Shown here: positions 34,267-43,101 of the stretch, in pieces
Position numbering within the stretch: the stretch's first letter is position 1
Layout of the letters: each line of letters opens with the position of its first letter
NCBI GenBank assembly: GCA_903832665.1
Contig: CAILCG010000024.1
Location: 186,001-250,000, forward strand
DNA from: an uncultured Methanomicrobiales archaeon
GTDB taxonomy: Archaea; Halobacteriota; Methanomicrobia; Methanomicrobiales; Methanospirillaceae
Direction: 5' to 3'
Length of the DNA: 64,000 nucleotides
Notes under the pieces: generated by a model
The model's input: the letters and a program-made list of their open reading frames with translations, nothing else
Databases searched by the model: none
What the model was told of the DNA's origin: nothing
Position numbers and translations under genes: made by a program

Positions 34267-35733
34267 CTATTCTTCAGGTTTTTTTGCGTGTCGTTTCCAG
34301 ACCTGTTCCCGGTATACCGGCCCGCTGTTGTAGGTACAGAAGGGAATGAGGGTACCGTCAGGAGTTGCATAGTGAATGCAGCACCGCTGTACACGGTCAA
34401 GATCGTAATTATACCGGTCCATGAAGTGCATGGTACCGATGAAAAGTGCATTCCAGTGGAATTCCCTGAGGGCGTCGAAGTTCTGCCCGATCAATGTTTT
34501 TCCGATGATCTTCCAGAACTCGGCGGTGTTCCCGTGCTCTCCCTTCTGCACGGAATCATGCATGCTTTTCACGCCTTCCAGTAATGCCTTGTATTTGTTG
34601 ATGGCGCCACCTTTTTTGATCGTTTCCGTCATCTGCTCGATCGACTCAAAGAAACTCTCCACGTCGACCATCCGGTTTACCGGCACCATGCCGTCTTCCT
34701 GGACAAAGACATAGGTGGCGGCACCGCAGTGGGGGTGAGCGGTGAAGCGAACCTGGGGTTTGCCGGTGTACGCTTCAACCAGATCGGAGAATGGGAGCAC
34801 ACAGGGGATGGGATAGAAATCATCCTTTTTGATGATGCCCTGGGTCTGGGCTTCAATATCTGCCAGGACTTCAGGAATCGTAATGCGGGATTTTTTGATA
34901 TCGTCATCACTTGCAGCACCGGTAAATGCCACCGGCTGGAAATTGACTCCCCGGATAACTGAAATGTTATCAACGGCAAATTTGATGATATCGCCAATCT
35001 CATGATCGTTTTTACCCCGTATTACGGTGGGGACAAGGACAATGCCAAGTTTGACCTTTTTTAAATTCTCCACTGCTTTTTTATGAATCGCTAAAAACGG
35101 GTTTGTGTCTGGGGAGACTCCATCGAAATGCAGGTATACCGTATTGAGCCCGGCATCTTTGAGTTCCTGGGCAAGCTCCGGCTCTTTTGCGAGGCGCACG
35201 CCATTGGACGCAATCTGTACCTGGGGAAAACCAACCTCTTTTGCTTTTCGGATGATCTGCGCCAGATCCGCTCTCATCGTGGGTTCTCCCCCGGAAAACT
35301 GTACAGCCGGTGCGGGAACGGGTTTTTGGTTCCGAAGAAGTGTTAACATATTGACAACTTCATCAAAACTCGGCTCATAGATAAACCCGCAGGCACGGGC
35401 GTTGGCAAAACAGAATTCGCAGTTCAGGTTGCAGCGGTTGGTGAGATCAATATTCGCCAGCAGGGTATGGGAATGGTGGTTATTACAGAGTCCGCAGGAT
35501 GTTGGGCAGTTTTCCGGTGGCGCAGTGTTCTGAGGATTTGATACCCCGGCACCGATGGCGTCATACTTTTCAAACCGGTGATACATTACGGGGTCTGACC
35601 AATAAAGATTCCTGAAATTCCCGTGTTCTTTACACGTCCTTTTCAGCCAGATCTTTCCCTCCTCTTCTACAATCTCCGCATCGATCACGGTATTGCAGGA
35701 GGGGCAAAGAGTTCGGGTTTTTTTTATTATCAT
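34267..35733 (-). CDS. tes: Radical SAM protein of the tetraether lipid synthase (Tes) type
   Basis: About 488 residues. An N-terminal zinc-type motif (LCPSCNTVIDAEI and a Cys-Lys-Glu-His further on), a second Cys set (NCPTSCGLCNNHHSHT) and the radical SAM motif in DLTNRCNLNCEFCFANA match the MJ0619-type family, members of which (tetraether synthase, Tes/GDGT-MAS) join the phytanyl tails of two archaeols to give tetraether lipids. SAM-binding GGEP is in VQFSGGEPTMRADL, and a C-terminal Cys cluster (RCCIHYATPDGTLIPFC) completes extra iron-sulfur sites. It is divergent from carS with about 80 bases between, which supports the lipid role. ATG 35733 has GGTGG upstream; a GTG at 35754 is the alternative. 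Assignment rests on motifs; related MJ0619-like proteins may have other substrates. Confidence 0.82.
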   Translation of the reverse strand: MIIKKTRTLCPSCNTVIDAEIVEEEGKIWLKRTCKEHGNFRNLYWSDPVMYHRFEKYDAIGAGVSNPQNTAPPENCPTSCGLCNNHHSHTLLANIDLTNRCNLNCEFCFANARACGFIYEPSFDEVVNMLTLLRNQKPVPAPAVQFSGGEPTMRADLAQIIRKAKEVGFPQVQIASNGVRLAKEPELAQELKDAGLNTVYLHFDGVSPDTNPFLAIHKKAVENLKKVKLGIVLVPTVIRGKNDHEIGDIIKFAVDNISVIRGVNFQPVAFTGAASDDDIKKSRITIPEVLADIEAQTQGIIKKDDFYPIPCVLPFSDLVEAYTGKPQVRFTAHPHCGAATYVFVQEDGMVPVNRMVDVESFFESIEQMTETIKKGGAINKYKALLEGVKSMHDSVQKGEHGNTAEFWKIIGKTLIGQNFDALREFHWNALFIGTMHFMDRYNYDLDRVQRCCIHYATPDGTLIPFCTYNSGPVYREQVWKRHAKKPEE

Positions 35734-35814
35734 CAATATCCACCGGGTACTCACATTTTTGGTTATCCCGCTGTGAGTTACCTTAATGTTTTTATCTGCT
35801 CTTTATTAGAGGTA
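35734..35814. promoter_or_regulatory. Divergent promoter region tes / carS
   Basis: Only about 80 bases separate the two lipid genes. Toward carS, GTTTTTATCTGC (about 35788-35800) is TATA-like and about 27 bases before the TTG at 35815, suggesting a leaderless transcript. The minus-strand promoter of tes is less clear. Confidence 0.4.
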
Positions 35815-36378
35815 TTGGAGTGCACCATTATTAGTATTGACTTCTTCATAATACCGTTGTTCGCAGCGGTCTGGATCATGCTCCCTGCGTATATTCCAAA
35901 TCCTGCAGCTGCACTTTTTGGCGGAGGGACTCCTCTTGACTTTGGCAGAAATTATTCTGACGGGCACCGGATATTTGGCGATGGCAAAACATTCCGCGGT
36001 TTGTTTTTTGGCGTCATGGCGGGGATTGTCACCGGTCTCCTTCTTATCTGGCTCTCGGCAACATTTGCGTTGACATTCCTGCCCCAGCATACCCTCATCT
36101 CGGTGTCACTTCTCGCTCTTGGGGCTCTGCTGGGAGATCTGGGGAAGAGTTTCCTTAAACGCAGGCTGGGAAAGGTGCGGGGGGAAAAGTGGCCGGTGGC
36201 CGATCAGCTCGATCTGGTTGCGGGTGCGTTTATCCTGATGCTCCTCTTCGATCCTAGCTGGCTCTTTGCTTATGTCACGATTCCGATTCTGATCATAATC
36301 GTTATCCTCACCATCATCCTTCACCGGGTGGTCAACATCATAGGTTATTTTATGGGAGTAAAGGAGGTTCCATGGTGA
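35815..36378 (+). CDS. carS: CDP-archaeol synthase
   Basis: Activates unsaturated archaetidic acid with CTP to CDP-archaeol, the precursor of polar head groups. An integral membrane protein (about 187 residues, 4-5 helices) with the DUF46 signature LPAYIPNPAAALFGGGTPLD and the polar loop DGHRIFGDGKTFRG, plus the second cytoplasmic loop GDLGKSFLKRRLGKVRGEKW with DQLD. The start is uncertain: in-frame TTG at 35815 is consistent with a leaderless transcript; the first in-frame ATG (35878) would cut off the first membrane helix. It overlaps pyrE by 7 bases. Confidence 0.88.
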   Translation: MECTIISIDFFIIPLFAAVWIMLPAYIPNPAAALFGGGTPLDFGRNYSDGHRIFGDGKTFRGLFFGVMAGIVTGLLLIWLSATFALTFLPQHTLISVSLLALGALLGDLGKSFLKRRLGKVRGEKWPVADQLDLVAGAFILMLLFDPSWLFAYVTIPILIIIVILTIILHRVVNIIGYFMGVKEVPW

Positions 36379-36905
36379 ATTCTATTGCGGCACAGCTTAT
36401 ATCTTACAAGGCCATTGAAACGGGTGACTTTACCTTGGCATCCGGGGCAAAAAGTACGTACTATATTGACGTGAAAACGGCAGTAACCCATCCTGATCTG
36501 CTCAATGCAATCGCAAAAAATGTTGCGGATTCGTATGAATTTGATGTCGTAGCTGGGGTGGCTGTCGGGGGTGTCTCCCTTGCGGTTGCAACAGCACTTG
36601 CCGCTCAAAAACCCTATGCAATCATCAGGGCCGAGGAGAAGTGTCACGGAAAGAAAGAGATGATTATTGGAAACGTCAGGAATAAACGCGTTCTCCTTAT
36701 CGAAGATGTGACCACCTCGGGCGGGTCCGCCCTGTATGGGATCGAAACCCTTCGTGCGGCCGGGGCTCAGGCAGACCGCGTTGTTACGGTCGTTGACCGG
36801 GAGCAGGGCGCGGAAGCGCTGCTCTGCCAGCAGGGGATTGAGTTTCTGCCCCTTGTCAGGGTAAGTGAATTGTTAAAAGAGAAGCAATTTTTACAGCAAG
36901 CGTAG
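36372..36905 (+). CDS. pyrE: Orotate phosphoribosyltransferase
   Basis: Adds ribose-5-phosphate from PRPP to orotate to form OMP. 177 residues with TGDFTLASGAKSTYYIDVK, the catalytic-loop Lys residues in RAEEKCHGKKEMIIGN and the PRPP-binding motif VLLIEDVTTSGGSALYG. Translationally coupled to carS by overlap; followed by purD after 14 bases, so carS-pyrE-purD-argF form a likely operon joining lipid, pyrimidine, purine and arginine synthesis. Confidence 0.95.
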   Translation: MVNSIAAQLISYKAIETGDFTLASGAKSTYYIDVKTAVTHPDLLNAIAKNVADSYEFDVVAGVAVGGVSLAVATALAAQKPYAIIRAEEKCHGKKEMIIGNVRNKRVLLIEDVTTSGGSALYGIETLRAAGAQADRVVTVVDREQGAEALLCQQGIEFLPLVRVSELLKEKQFLQQA

Positions 36906-36919
36906 ATTAGAGAGGGACA

Positions 36920-38206
36920 ATGAAGATACTTGTTGTGGGCGGGGGAGGAAGGGAGCATGCAATAGCATCTGCACTCGCCCGCAACCGAAAAACAGCGCTC
37001 TATTCCGTAATGGCAAAGAAAAATCCCGGAATATCAAAACTTGCAGAGGAGGTCCTGCTCTGCCGTGAAACCGATATACCCCGGATTGTCTCCTTTGCGC
37101 AGGAAAACTGCATAGAGTATGCATTTATTGGTCCTGAATCCCCATTGGAAGCCGGCATTGTCGATTCCCTGGAAACTGCCGGGATTTCCTGTGTGGGGCC
37201 ATCCAAGGCAGCTTCCCGCATTGAGACTGACAAGGGCTTCTGCCGCAAGCTGATGGAAGAGCACCAGATCGATGGCTGCCCCAACTACCGGCTCTGCCAG
37301 AACAGTGCAGAGGCGGTTGCATTCATCAGAGATCACGATGGCGACCTGGTGATAAAACCCGTCGGGCTCACCGGAGGAAAGGGTGTCAAGATCATGGGCG
37401 AGCAGGTGGATAGGGCCGGTGCGATCGCCTATGCCGAACAGATCAAAGGCGGCATCATTCTTGAAGAGCGCCTGATTGGAGAGGAGTTCACCCTTCAGGC
37501 ATTCGTCGATGGCACTCACCTTATACCCATGCCTCTTGTCCAGGATCACAAGCGGGCATTTGACGGAGATACCGGGCCGAACACGGGTGGCATGGGCTCC
37601 TACTCCATGCCGGACCACCTGCTCCCTTTTGTTACAAAAGCAGAGTTTACCCGTGCATTTGGGATTATGCGTGCGACTGTTGAAGCCCTGGCAAGAACCG
37701 GACACCCCTACAAGGGCATCCTTTATGGCCAGTTCATGAACACGGCACAGGGTCCGAAAGTGATAGAATTCAATGCCCGGTTTGGTGATCCTGAAGCAAT
37801 GAATGTCCTGTCGCTGCTCACTTCGGACCTTGCCGAGATCATGGTGAGGATCACCAGCGGAACACTTGACCTGGCTCATGTCACGTTTGAGAAGAGAGCA
37901 ACAGTCTGCAAATACCTGGTTCCGGAGGGTTACCCTGATGCCCCCCATGCCGGGGATGTGATCCATATTCGCGATACGAATGGGGCCATTGTGTATTTTG
38001 CCAATGTCGAGGAACACGACGGGTCGCTTGTCACACTGACATCACGCACCCTTGCCTTCATAGGTATCGGCGATACGCTGGATGCTGCCGAACATATTGC
38101 CGAGCAGGCAGCTGCATCGGTTACCGGTTTTGTGCGTTACCGGAGAGACATCGGCACAGACGCATTACTCAACCAGCGCATTGCCCACATGAGGGAGTTA
38201 CGATGA
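36920..38206 (+). CDS. purD: Phosphoribosylamine-glycine ligase
   Basis: Second step of purine synthesis: joins glycine to phosphoribosylamine with ATP (ATP-grasp enzyme). 428 residues: [20 protein letters not shown] at the N-terminus, the ATP-grasp segments [19 protein letters not shown] and [20 protein letters not shown], and [27 protein letters not shown] upstream provides a ribosome-binding site (about 36911-36916). The stop overlaps the argF start (ATGA). Confidence 0.97.
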   Translation: MKILVVGGGGREHAIASALARNRKTALYSVMAKKNPGISKLAEEVLLCRETDIPRIVSFAQENCIEYAFIGPESPLEAGIVDSLETAGISCVGPSKAASRIETDKGFCRKLMEEHQIDGCPNYRLCQNSAEAVAFIRDHDGDLVIKPVGLTGGKGVKIMGEQVDRAGAIAYAEQIKGGIILEERLIGEEFTLQAFVDGTHLIPMPLVQDHKRAFDGDTGPNTGGMGSYSMPDHLLPFVTKAEFTRAFGIMRATVEALARTGHPYKGILYGQFMNTAQGPKVIEFNARFGDPEAMNVLSLLTSDLAEIMVRITSGTLDLAHVTFEKRATVCKYLVPEGYPDAPHAGDVIHIRDTNGAIVYFANVEEHDGSLVTLTSRTLAFIGIGDTLDAAEHIAEQAAASVTGFVRYRRDIGTDALLNQRIAHMRELR

Positions 38207-39114
38207 AGAAGGATTTTCTTTCAATTTTAGATATCAGTAAAACAGAGCTGGAACAGATAATCACTGAGGCAAAACATCTCAAGGAACTCAGGAAACAGGG
38301 AGTGGTTCACGACCAGTTGAGGGGAAAAAGCCTCGCCATGATCTTTGAGAAGTCATCGACCCGGACACATATCTCGTTCGAAGTCGGGATGAACGAGCTT
38401 GGCGGCCATGCCCTGTTCCTCAACGCCCGGGATATGCAGATATGGCGGGGTGAAGAGATCCGGGATACTGCACGGGCCGCTTCGCGCTATGTCTCCGGTA
38501 TTATGATACGGGCGTACAAACACAGCACCATCGAGGAATTTGCCCGTTATGCCACTATACCGGTGATCAACGGGCTCTCCGATCTCGAACATCCCTGCCA
38601 GTTGCTGGCAGATATCATGACCATGCAGGAGCATTTTGGTTCTACCGGCGATCTACGGGTTGCATGGGTTGGCGATGGAAATAATGTCTGTAACTCACTG
38701 ATCCTCTCTACGGTCCTTACCGGTTACTCGGTAACCGTTGCAACTCCCGGCGGTTACGAACCTTCCGAGGAGATCGTGAAGAAGGCCCGTTCCCTCGGCG
38801 GCAAAGTGAACCTTGTTAAAAGTCCTGAACTCGCGGTCAAGGATGCACATGTCATTGTCACTGATACCTGGGTGTCTATGGGTGACGACGCTGAGCGGGA
38901 CGAGCGTCTTAAGACATTTTCGGGGTATACCGTTGATGCGGGACTCATGCGATATGCATCTCCCGATGCACGGGTACTTCACTGTCTTCCTGCTCACCGC
39001 GGCGAAGAGATCGCTGACGAAGTGATGGAAGGAGGCCAGAGCCTGGTATGGGATGAGGCAGAAAACCGGTTGCATGCCCAGAAGGCACTGCTCGTGCGAC
39101 TGCTGAAAAAATAA
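38203..39114 (+). CDS. argF: Ornithine carbamoyltransferase
   Basis: Makes citrulline from ornithine and carbamoyl phosphate. 303 residues; carbamoyl-phosphate motif [28 protein letters not shown], ornithine-binding DTWVSMGDD and active-site Cys in [13 protein letters not shown]. Its start lies in the purD stop (ATGA). Carbamoyl phosphate comes from carAB (43-47 kb) and the citrulline goes to ArgG (41 kb), so most of the pathway is encoded here. A T-run after the stop (39124-39132) is a likely terminator. Confidence 0.97.
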   Translation: MKKDFLSILDISKTELEQIITEAKHLKELRKQGVVHDQLRGKSLAMIFEKSSTRTHISFEVGMNELGGHALFLNARDMQIWRGEEIRDTARAASRYVSGIMIRAYKHSTIEEFARYATIPVINGLSDLEHPCQLLADIMTMQEHFGSTGDLRVAWVGDGNNVCNSLILSTVLTGYSVTVATPGGYEPSEEIVKKARSLGGKVNLVKSPELAVKDAHVIVTDTWVSMGDDAERDERLKTFSGYTVDAGLMRYASPDARVLHCLPAHRGEEIADEVMEGGQSLVWDEAENRLHAQKALLVRLLKK

Positions 39115-39137
39115 TAAAAAACGATTTTTTTTACGTA

Positions 39138-39371
39138 TCAGGTAACGAATTTATGCAGTTCGTCACGCATATACGTCTCGACTTTCTGCATGACCTCAAG
39201 TTTACCCCGGAATGCAAGGAGATCCCGTTCATCTCCTTCCATATTGGCAAATTTGATCTTCTCTCTCCGGTCTACAACTTCCACATCGAATTTGCCCGTG
39301 ATATCCAGGATGATCTTCTGGGGAACGCCGGGGGGAATGACAATATCGAATAACTGTTCTTCATCGATCAT
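39138..39371 (-). CDS. Small conserved-looking protein downstream of mmp14
   Basis: 77 residues, not recognised. It starts MIDEEQLFDIVIPPGVPQKI and contains LDITGKFDVEVVDRREKIKF; acidic and basic residues alternate, with no Cys and no membrane segment. It is 15 bases downstream of the methanogenesis marker 14 gene on the same strand and is probably cotranscribed, which hints at a link to that protein; no function can be given. Confidence 0.7.
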   Translation of the reverse strand: MIDEEQLFDIVIPPGVPQKIILDITGKFDVEVVDRREKIKFANMEGDERDLLAFRGKLEVMQKVETYMRDELHKFVT

Positions 39372-39386
39372 GGTACATCACTTAAA

Positions 39387-40886
39387 TCACTTTCCTATTT
39401 TGATCCGCCGGCTCATAATACATGGGCCCCCGCGGACGCCCCCGATCGGATTTTTGGGCTTTCCGAGCGAGTTCATGCAACGGCCCATCAGTGCCGCGCC
39501 CCGTGCAAGCCCGTCATCCACAAATACGAGATGATCCCGGGGATCATCAAAGAGTTTGCGTTCAATGATCCCGTCGAGAATATATTCTGGTTTCCGCCCG
39601 GAAATTGCCGCCCGGCCGGTAAATCCGATCGAAGAATTCCTGGGAACGAGTTTTTGTTCTACGGCAACATCGATCAGGCGCAGGGCCATCTGTGCACAGA
39701 CACGATCAATGACTTCGTTGAGGGTTGCAAGATTATGTTTTTCATGTATCTCTTTGCCGATCTCCATGAGTTTGTCCAGATCACTGCCGTTCTCCCCACA
39801 GTCACAGCCGATCATGGCAATTCCTGATTCCATGGCAAGTTTTGCATTGACCGGGATCCGCCCGAAACGGTCACGTTCCGGGGGAACGATCCGGATATCT
39901 ATGTGGTTATGGCAGCGTTTTACATACTCGTCAATGACCTTGCGGTTACCTCCCCCGAACAGCCCGCCGGTAACGCTGTGTTCCCCGAAAATATCAAGTG
40001 CCGTTCCCGTTCGTTTCTGCACAAGACCGGTCCCCCGGACGATTGCATCAGGAATTGCCCCGGCAAGCCCACAGAAGTTCCCCACCGTTTTTGCAAAGGG
40101 GTTGGGATCATCGGGGCTTACATCGCTGGTTATCCGGCCATCGAGAGTTGTACCGAAATCTACCGATACGCAGGGATTGCGGAAATCAACGGGAGTCCAT
40201 TTCGCCCCTTCCTTGATTCCCGCCATGGCAAGTTCGCCCTCCATCTCGTTTGCGACCATCTCCACTCCGGTTGATCCGACCGGGGGGATCACTCCCGCGA
40301 CCGCACCAACAAAGACAACCTTATCGGCAAAACTGAAGGGCTGGAGTTTCTGGGGCTGGTTCTCTTTGGACATGGGGGGGGTCATCTTGCGGGGCGGGAC
40401 TCCTGCATTCAGGCAACCATTTGCAAGTGCAATGACAAAATCGCCGATCTGGTCCGGCGATTCCATCTCCGCAACCACCCCCGTACTACGGACAACGAAA
40501 TCCAGCTCTTTTTCAATATCCAGGTGGGCATCCTTGTGACACTGGAGCAGGGTATCCCGGACCAGTTCGGTCACTGCTTCACGGGTGAGTTCAGTACCAT
40601 CGAGTGTTGCCCCAAAAATAGTTTCGCCGGGTTTGGGGGGACGGATATCGCGGCTCATGCTCACGGTTTTATTGATCACATAGGACATGCCCGTTTCGAG
40701 ATTCATCCCGGTCAATATGCATTTGGTGGTGGTGTTTCCCATCTCTACGGACGCCACAATAAAGTAGGGTTTATTTTTGTATTCAGGGAATTGCATCCCG
40801 GCACCATGAGTTATTGTGGGTGGGGGGGGACTCTCAACAATATAGGGTTTTTGTTTTATAAAGCGGGAAAAAAAACCTGCGCACAT
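39387..40886 (-). CDS. Methanogenesis marker protein 14
   Basis: A 499-residue protein of the methanogenesis-marker-14 family, found in methanogens and of unknown biochemical role. It has ASKHA/ATPase-like phosphate loops (IVASVEMGNTTTKCILTG, VSVDFGTTLDGRIT, IGFTGRAAISGRKPEY and VFVDDGLARGAALMGRCMN), similar to activators of corrinoid or 2-hydroxyacyl enzymes. Cys-rich patch GIAMIGCDCGENGSD may bind metal. This suggests ATP-driven maturation or reactivation of a methanogenesis enzyme, which is inference. The N-terminal 30 residues before MQFPEYKNKP are less conserved-looking but seem to be native. Confidence 0.85.
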   Translation of the reverse strand: MCAGFFSRFIKQKPYIVESPPPPTITHGAGMQFPEYKNKPYFIVASVEMGNTTTKCILTGMNLETGMSYVINKTVSMSRDIRPPKPGETIFGATLDGTELTREAVTELVRDTLLQCHKDAHLDIEKELDFVVRSTGVVAEMESPDQIGDFVIALANGCLNAGVPPRKMTPPMSKENQPQKLQPFSFADKVVFVGAVAGVIPPVGSTGVEMVANEMEGELAMAGIKEGAKWTPVDFRNPCVSVDFGTTLDGRITSDVSPDDPNPFAKTVGNFCGLAGAIPDAIVRGTGLVQKRTGTALDIFGEHSVTGGLFGGGNRKVIDEYVKRCHNHIDIRIVPPERDRFGRIPVNAKLAMESGIAMIGCDCGENGSDLDKLMEIGKEIHEKHNLATLNEVIDRVCAQMALRLIDVAVEQKLVPRNSSIGFTGRAAISGRKPEYILDGIIERKLFDDPRDHLVFVDDGLARGAALMGRCMNSLGKPKNPIGGVRGGPCIMSRRIKIGK

Positions 40887-41082
40887 ACAGACGAGTCTTC
40901 AATGCGTCAAATCTTATAATTTTCTATTTGCTGCAATTGGTACCGCCGTTGAAGGAAATCGAGGATTATCGTGACTTCTTTTTTAATAAAAATCTGCCAA
41001 CACCTCCGAAAACTTTGCCTGGAATTTGAAAACCGAATCTTCTCCCTGGCAGTTTCACATTTATGAAAACTTCAAAAAAAGA

Positions 41083-42291
41083 TTATTTTTTGGATTTTAC
41101 AATGTTTCTCGTTTTTCTGGCATGGGCCATACGAGCCTGGATGCCAAAATACTGGGAAACACCAATCGCGTGGCACTGGTCAAGCGATGAACTGTCAAAT
41201 GAAACCATATCCTCCGAATAAATGGCATCGGGGGAACTACGCCCGAGCACACGAACTGCTCCCTTGTAGATATCGAGATCCACCTTGCCATTCACCCGTT
41301 CCTGGGTTGTGTCGATAAATGCATTCAGTGCAGCGTAGAGAGGCTCATATACCAGTCCCTTGTAGGCCAGTTCCGACCATTTATCATCCACGGTGCGTTT
41401 GAATACCAGCTCCTGCCGGGTGAGAACAAGAGCTTCAAGATCCCGGTGTGCGGTGAGAATAACGGTGGCTGCCGGGTGTTCATAATTCTCACGGGCTTTT
41501 ATACCAAGGATACGATCTTCGATCATATCGTTACGGCCAACCCCATGTTTTCCGGCACGTTCATTCAACTGCTGGATAAGATCATACCCCTTCATCTTTT
41601 TGCCATTGAGAGCGACTGGTAGGCCGGCCTTGAATTCCAGGGTGATTTTTTCCGGCTTTGCAGGGGCTTTTTCCGGTGAAACGGTCCAGAGATAGATTTC
41701 TTCAGGGGGGTGGTAAGCGGGATCCTCTAATTTTCCCCCTTCAATACTCCGGCTCCAGCAGTTCTCGTCCATGCTCCAGGGTTTGTCCTTTTTTACCGGG
41801 ACCGGGATCTTATGCTTTTTGGCATAGTCGATCTCCCAGTCACGGGTGAGGTTGAGTTCACGGATCGGTGCTACGACTTCAAGCCCCGCACTGCGGATAA
41901 TAAAATCAAAACGGAGCTGATCATTGCCTTTACCTGTGCATCCGTGCCCGATTGCTTTTGCGCCCTCTTTCCGGGCGATCTTTACAACCTCTTCTGCGAT
42001 AAGGGGTCGGGCAAGGGAAGTTCCCATAGGATATCCTTCATAGGATCCATTTGCCCTGATAGCCGGGAAGATGTGGTTGTTCACAAATGCTTCGCGGGCA
42101 TCAATCGTATAGTGCTTATCAGCAAGTTTTATCCCCTTTTTTGTTGCGATATCGATCTCCTCATCCCGCTGACCGACATTCACCGCAACGGTGACGACAC
42201 GATCGTAATCATATCGTTCTTTTAAAAGGGGTATACAGATGGAGGTGTCAAGTCCTCCGGAATATGCAAGAACAATAGTACCTTTTCCCAT
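41083..42291 (-). CDS. argG: Argininosuccinate synthase
   Basis: Joins citrulline and aspartate with ATP. 402 residues: PP-loop [54 protein letters not shown] and [16 protein letters not shown] are all family hallmarks. Full length. Single gene on the minus strand; argF, which supplies citrulline, is 2 kb away on the other strand. Confidence 0.97.
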   Translation of the reverse strand: MGKGTIVLAYSGGLDTSICIPLLKERYDYDRVVTVAVNVGQRDEEIDIATKKGIKLADKHYTIDAREAFVNNHIFPAIRANGSYEGYPMGTSLARPLIAEEVVKIARKEGAKAIGHGCTGKGNDQLRFDFIIRSAGLEVVAPIRELNLTRDWEIDYAKKHKIPVPVKKDKPWSMDENCWSRSIEGGKLEDPAYHPPEEIYLWTVSPEKAPAKPEKITLEFKAGLPVALNGKKMKGYDLIQQLNERAGKHGVGRNDMIEDRILGIKARENYEHPAATVILTAHRDLEALVLTRQELVFKRTVDDKWSELAYKGLVYEPLYAALNAFIDTTQERVNGKVDLDIYKGAVRVLGRSSPDAIYSEDMVSFDSSSLDQCHAIGVSQYFGIQARMAHARKTRNIVKSKK

Positions 42292-42419
42292 GATTTACCT
42301 CTTGAATGGATACTAAAATATCTGTTTGTTGTTTCAGCATATATTTTCAGGGGGATAACGCGGGCAAATCCTGAAAAATGCAACACTTTCTTTAAAAGGT
42401 AAAGAACGAAAAAAAGATA

Positions 42420-42437
42420 GTTCAGGTTTTCCTGAAC
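42420..42437 (-). terminator. Hairpin terminator downstream of the cupredoxin-like gene
   Basis: GTTCAGG-TTTT-CCTGAAC is a perfect 7-bp stem with a four-base loop. On the minus strand it is 18 bases after the stop of the cupredoxin-like gene and is followed by CTATCTTTTTTT, the layout of an intrinsic terminator. Confidence 0.6.
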
Positions 42438-42454
42438 TCGGGTATCGTTTGGAT

Positions 42455-42961
42455 TTAAGCGGTTACGACAATCTTACCGATTGTCTGGGGCTGGAATGGA
42501 CCGGTCGTGTAATCGTAAGAACCTACCTGGTCAAACGTAACTTCAAGGGTCTTTCCGTACGGGATTGATACAGATTCGATGGTGCCGAAGTACTTGGCGG
42601 TCGTTCCATCAACTGCCTGTACGCTGTGTGGCTTGAGGTCATCCATATTTGCCCAGATCACTTTGGTGCCGACTTTGACATAGGCTGATGCACCGGGCTG
42701 GATGGTTAAGTCCTTGGTAAATGTGATGGTATAGGTCGGGACGGGGGTTGGTGTTGCCGTTGGTGTTACATTCGCAGTCTTGTTAACAACTACAACAACA
42801 ACTTCCTTGGTCGGTTCGGGGGTTGGGATTGCCGTTGTAACGATAACGGTTGGAACCGCGGTCGGTGTCGGGGTGGCTACAGGTGCTGCTGGCTGAGATG
42901 TGCATCCCGCGAGCAGGATCCCGATAAACAGGATCGCAAGAACAACAAGAAGTTTCTTCAT
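42455..42961 (-). CDS. Cupredoxin-fold lipoprotein lacking copper ligands
   Basis: A lipoprotein of about 168 residues: signal with lipobox LFIGILLAGC, a long Thr/Pro/Val linker (about 20-80, PTPTAVPTVIVTTAIPTPEP), and a cupredoxin-like domain (YTITFTKDLTIQPGASAYVK, GTKVIWANMDDLKPHSVQAV). Plastocyanin/azurin sites use His, Cys, His, Met. Only the first His (PHSV) remains; the loop that normally holds Cys-x-x-His...Met reads YDYTTGPFQPQTIG. It thus probably does not bind type-1 copper and may be a structural or adhesion domain. ATG 42961 (MKKLLVVLA) is chosen because it starts the signal peptide; the longer form adds 13 residues. Confidence 0.82.
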   Translation of the reverse strand: MKKLLVVLAILFIGILLAGCTSQPAAPVATPTPTAVPTVIVTTAIPTPEPTKEVVVVVVNKTANVTPTATPTPVPTYTITFTKDLTIQPGASAYVKVGTKVIWANMDDLKPHSVQAVDGTTAKYFGTIESVSIPYGKTLEVTFDQVGSYDYTTGPFQPQTIGKIVVTA

Positions 42962-43101
42962 GCATCTTTTTTTGTTATTTCGGTATATAAGGATATTCAA
43001 TCATTTTGCATGATTATTGCATTGTACCTGCCGGGATCCCATAGTGGAATCCGGTATGGTAAAGGGAGAAAAAGGGGGATATTGACGGGATTTGGGCGAT
43101 A

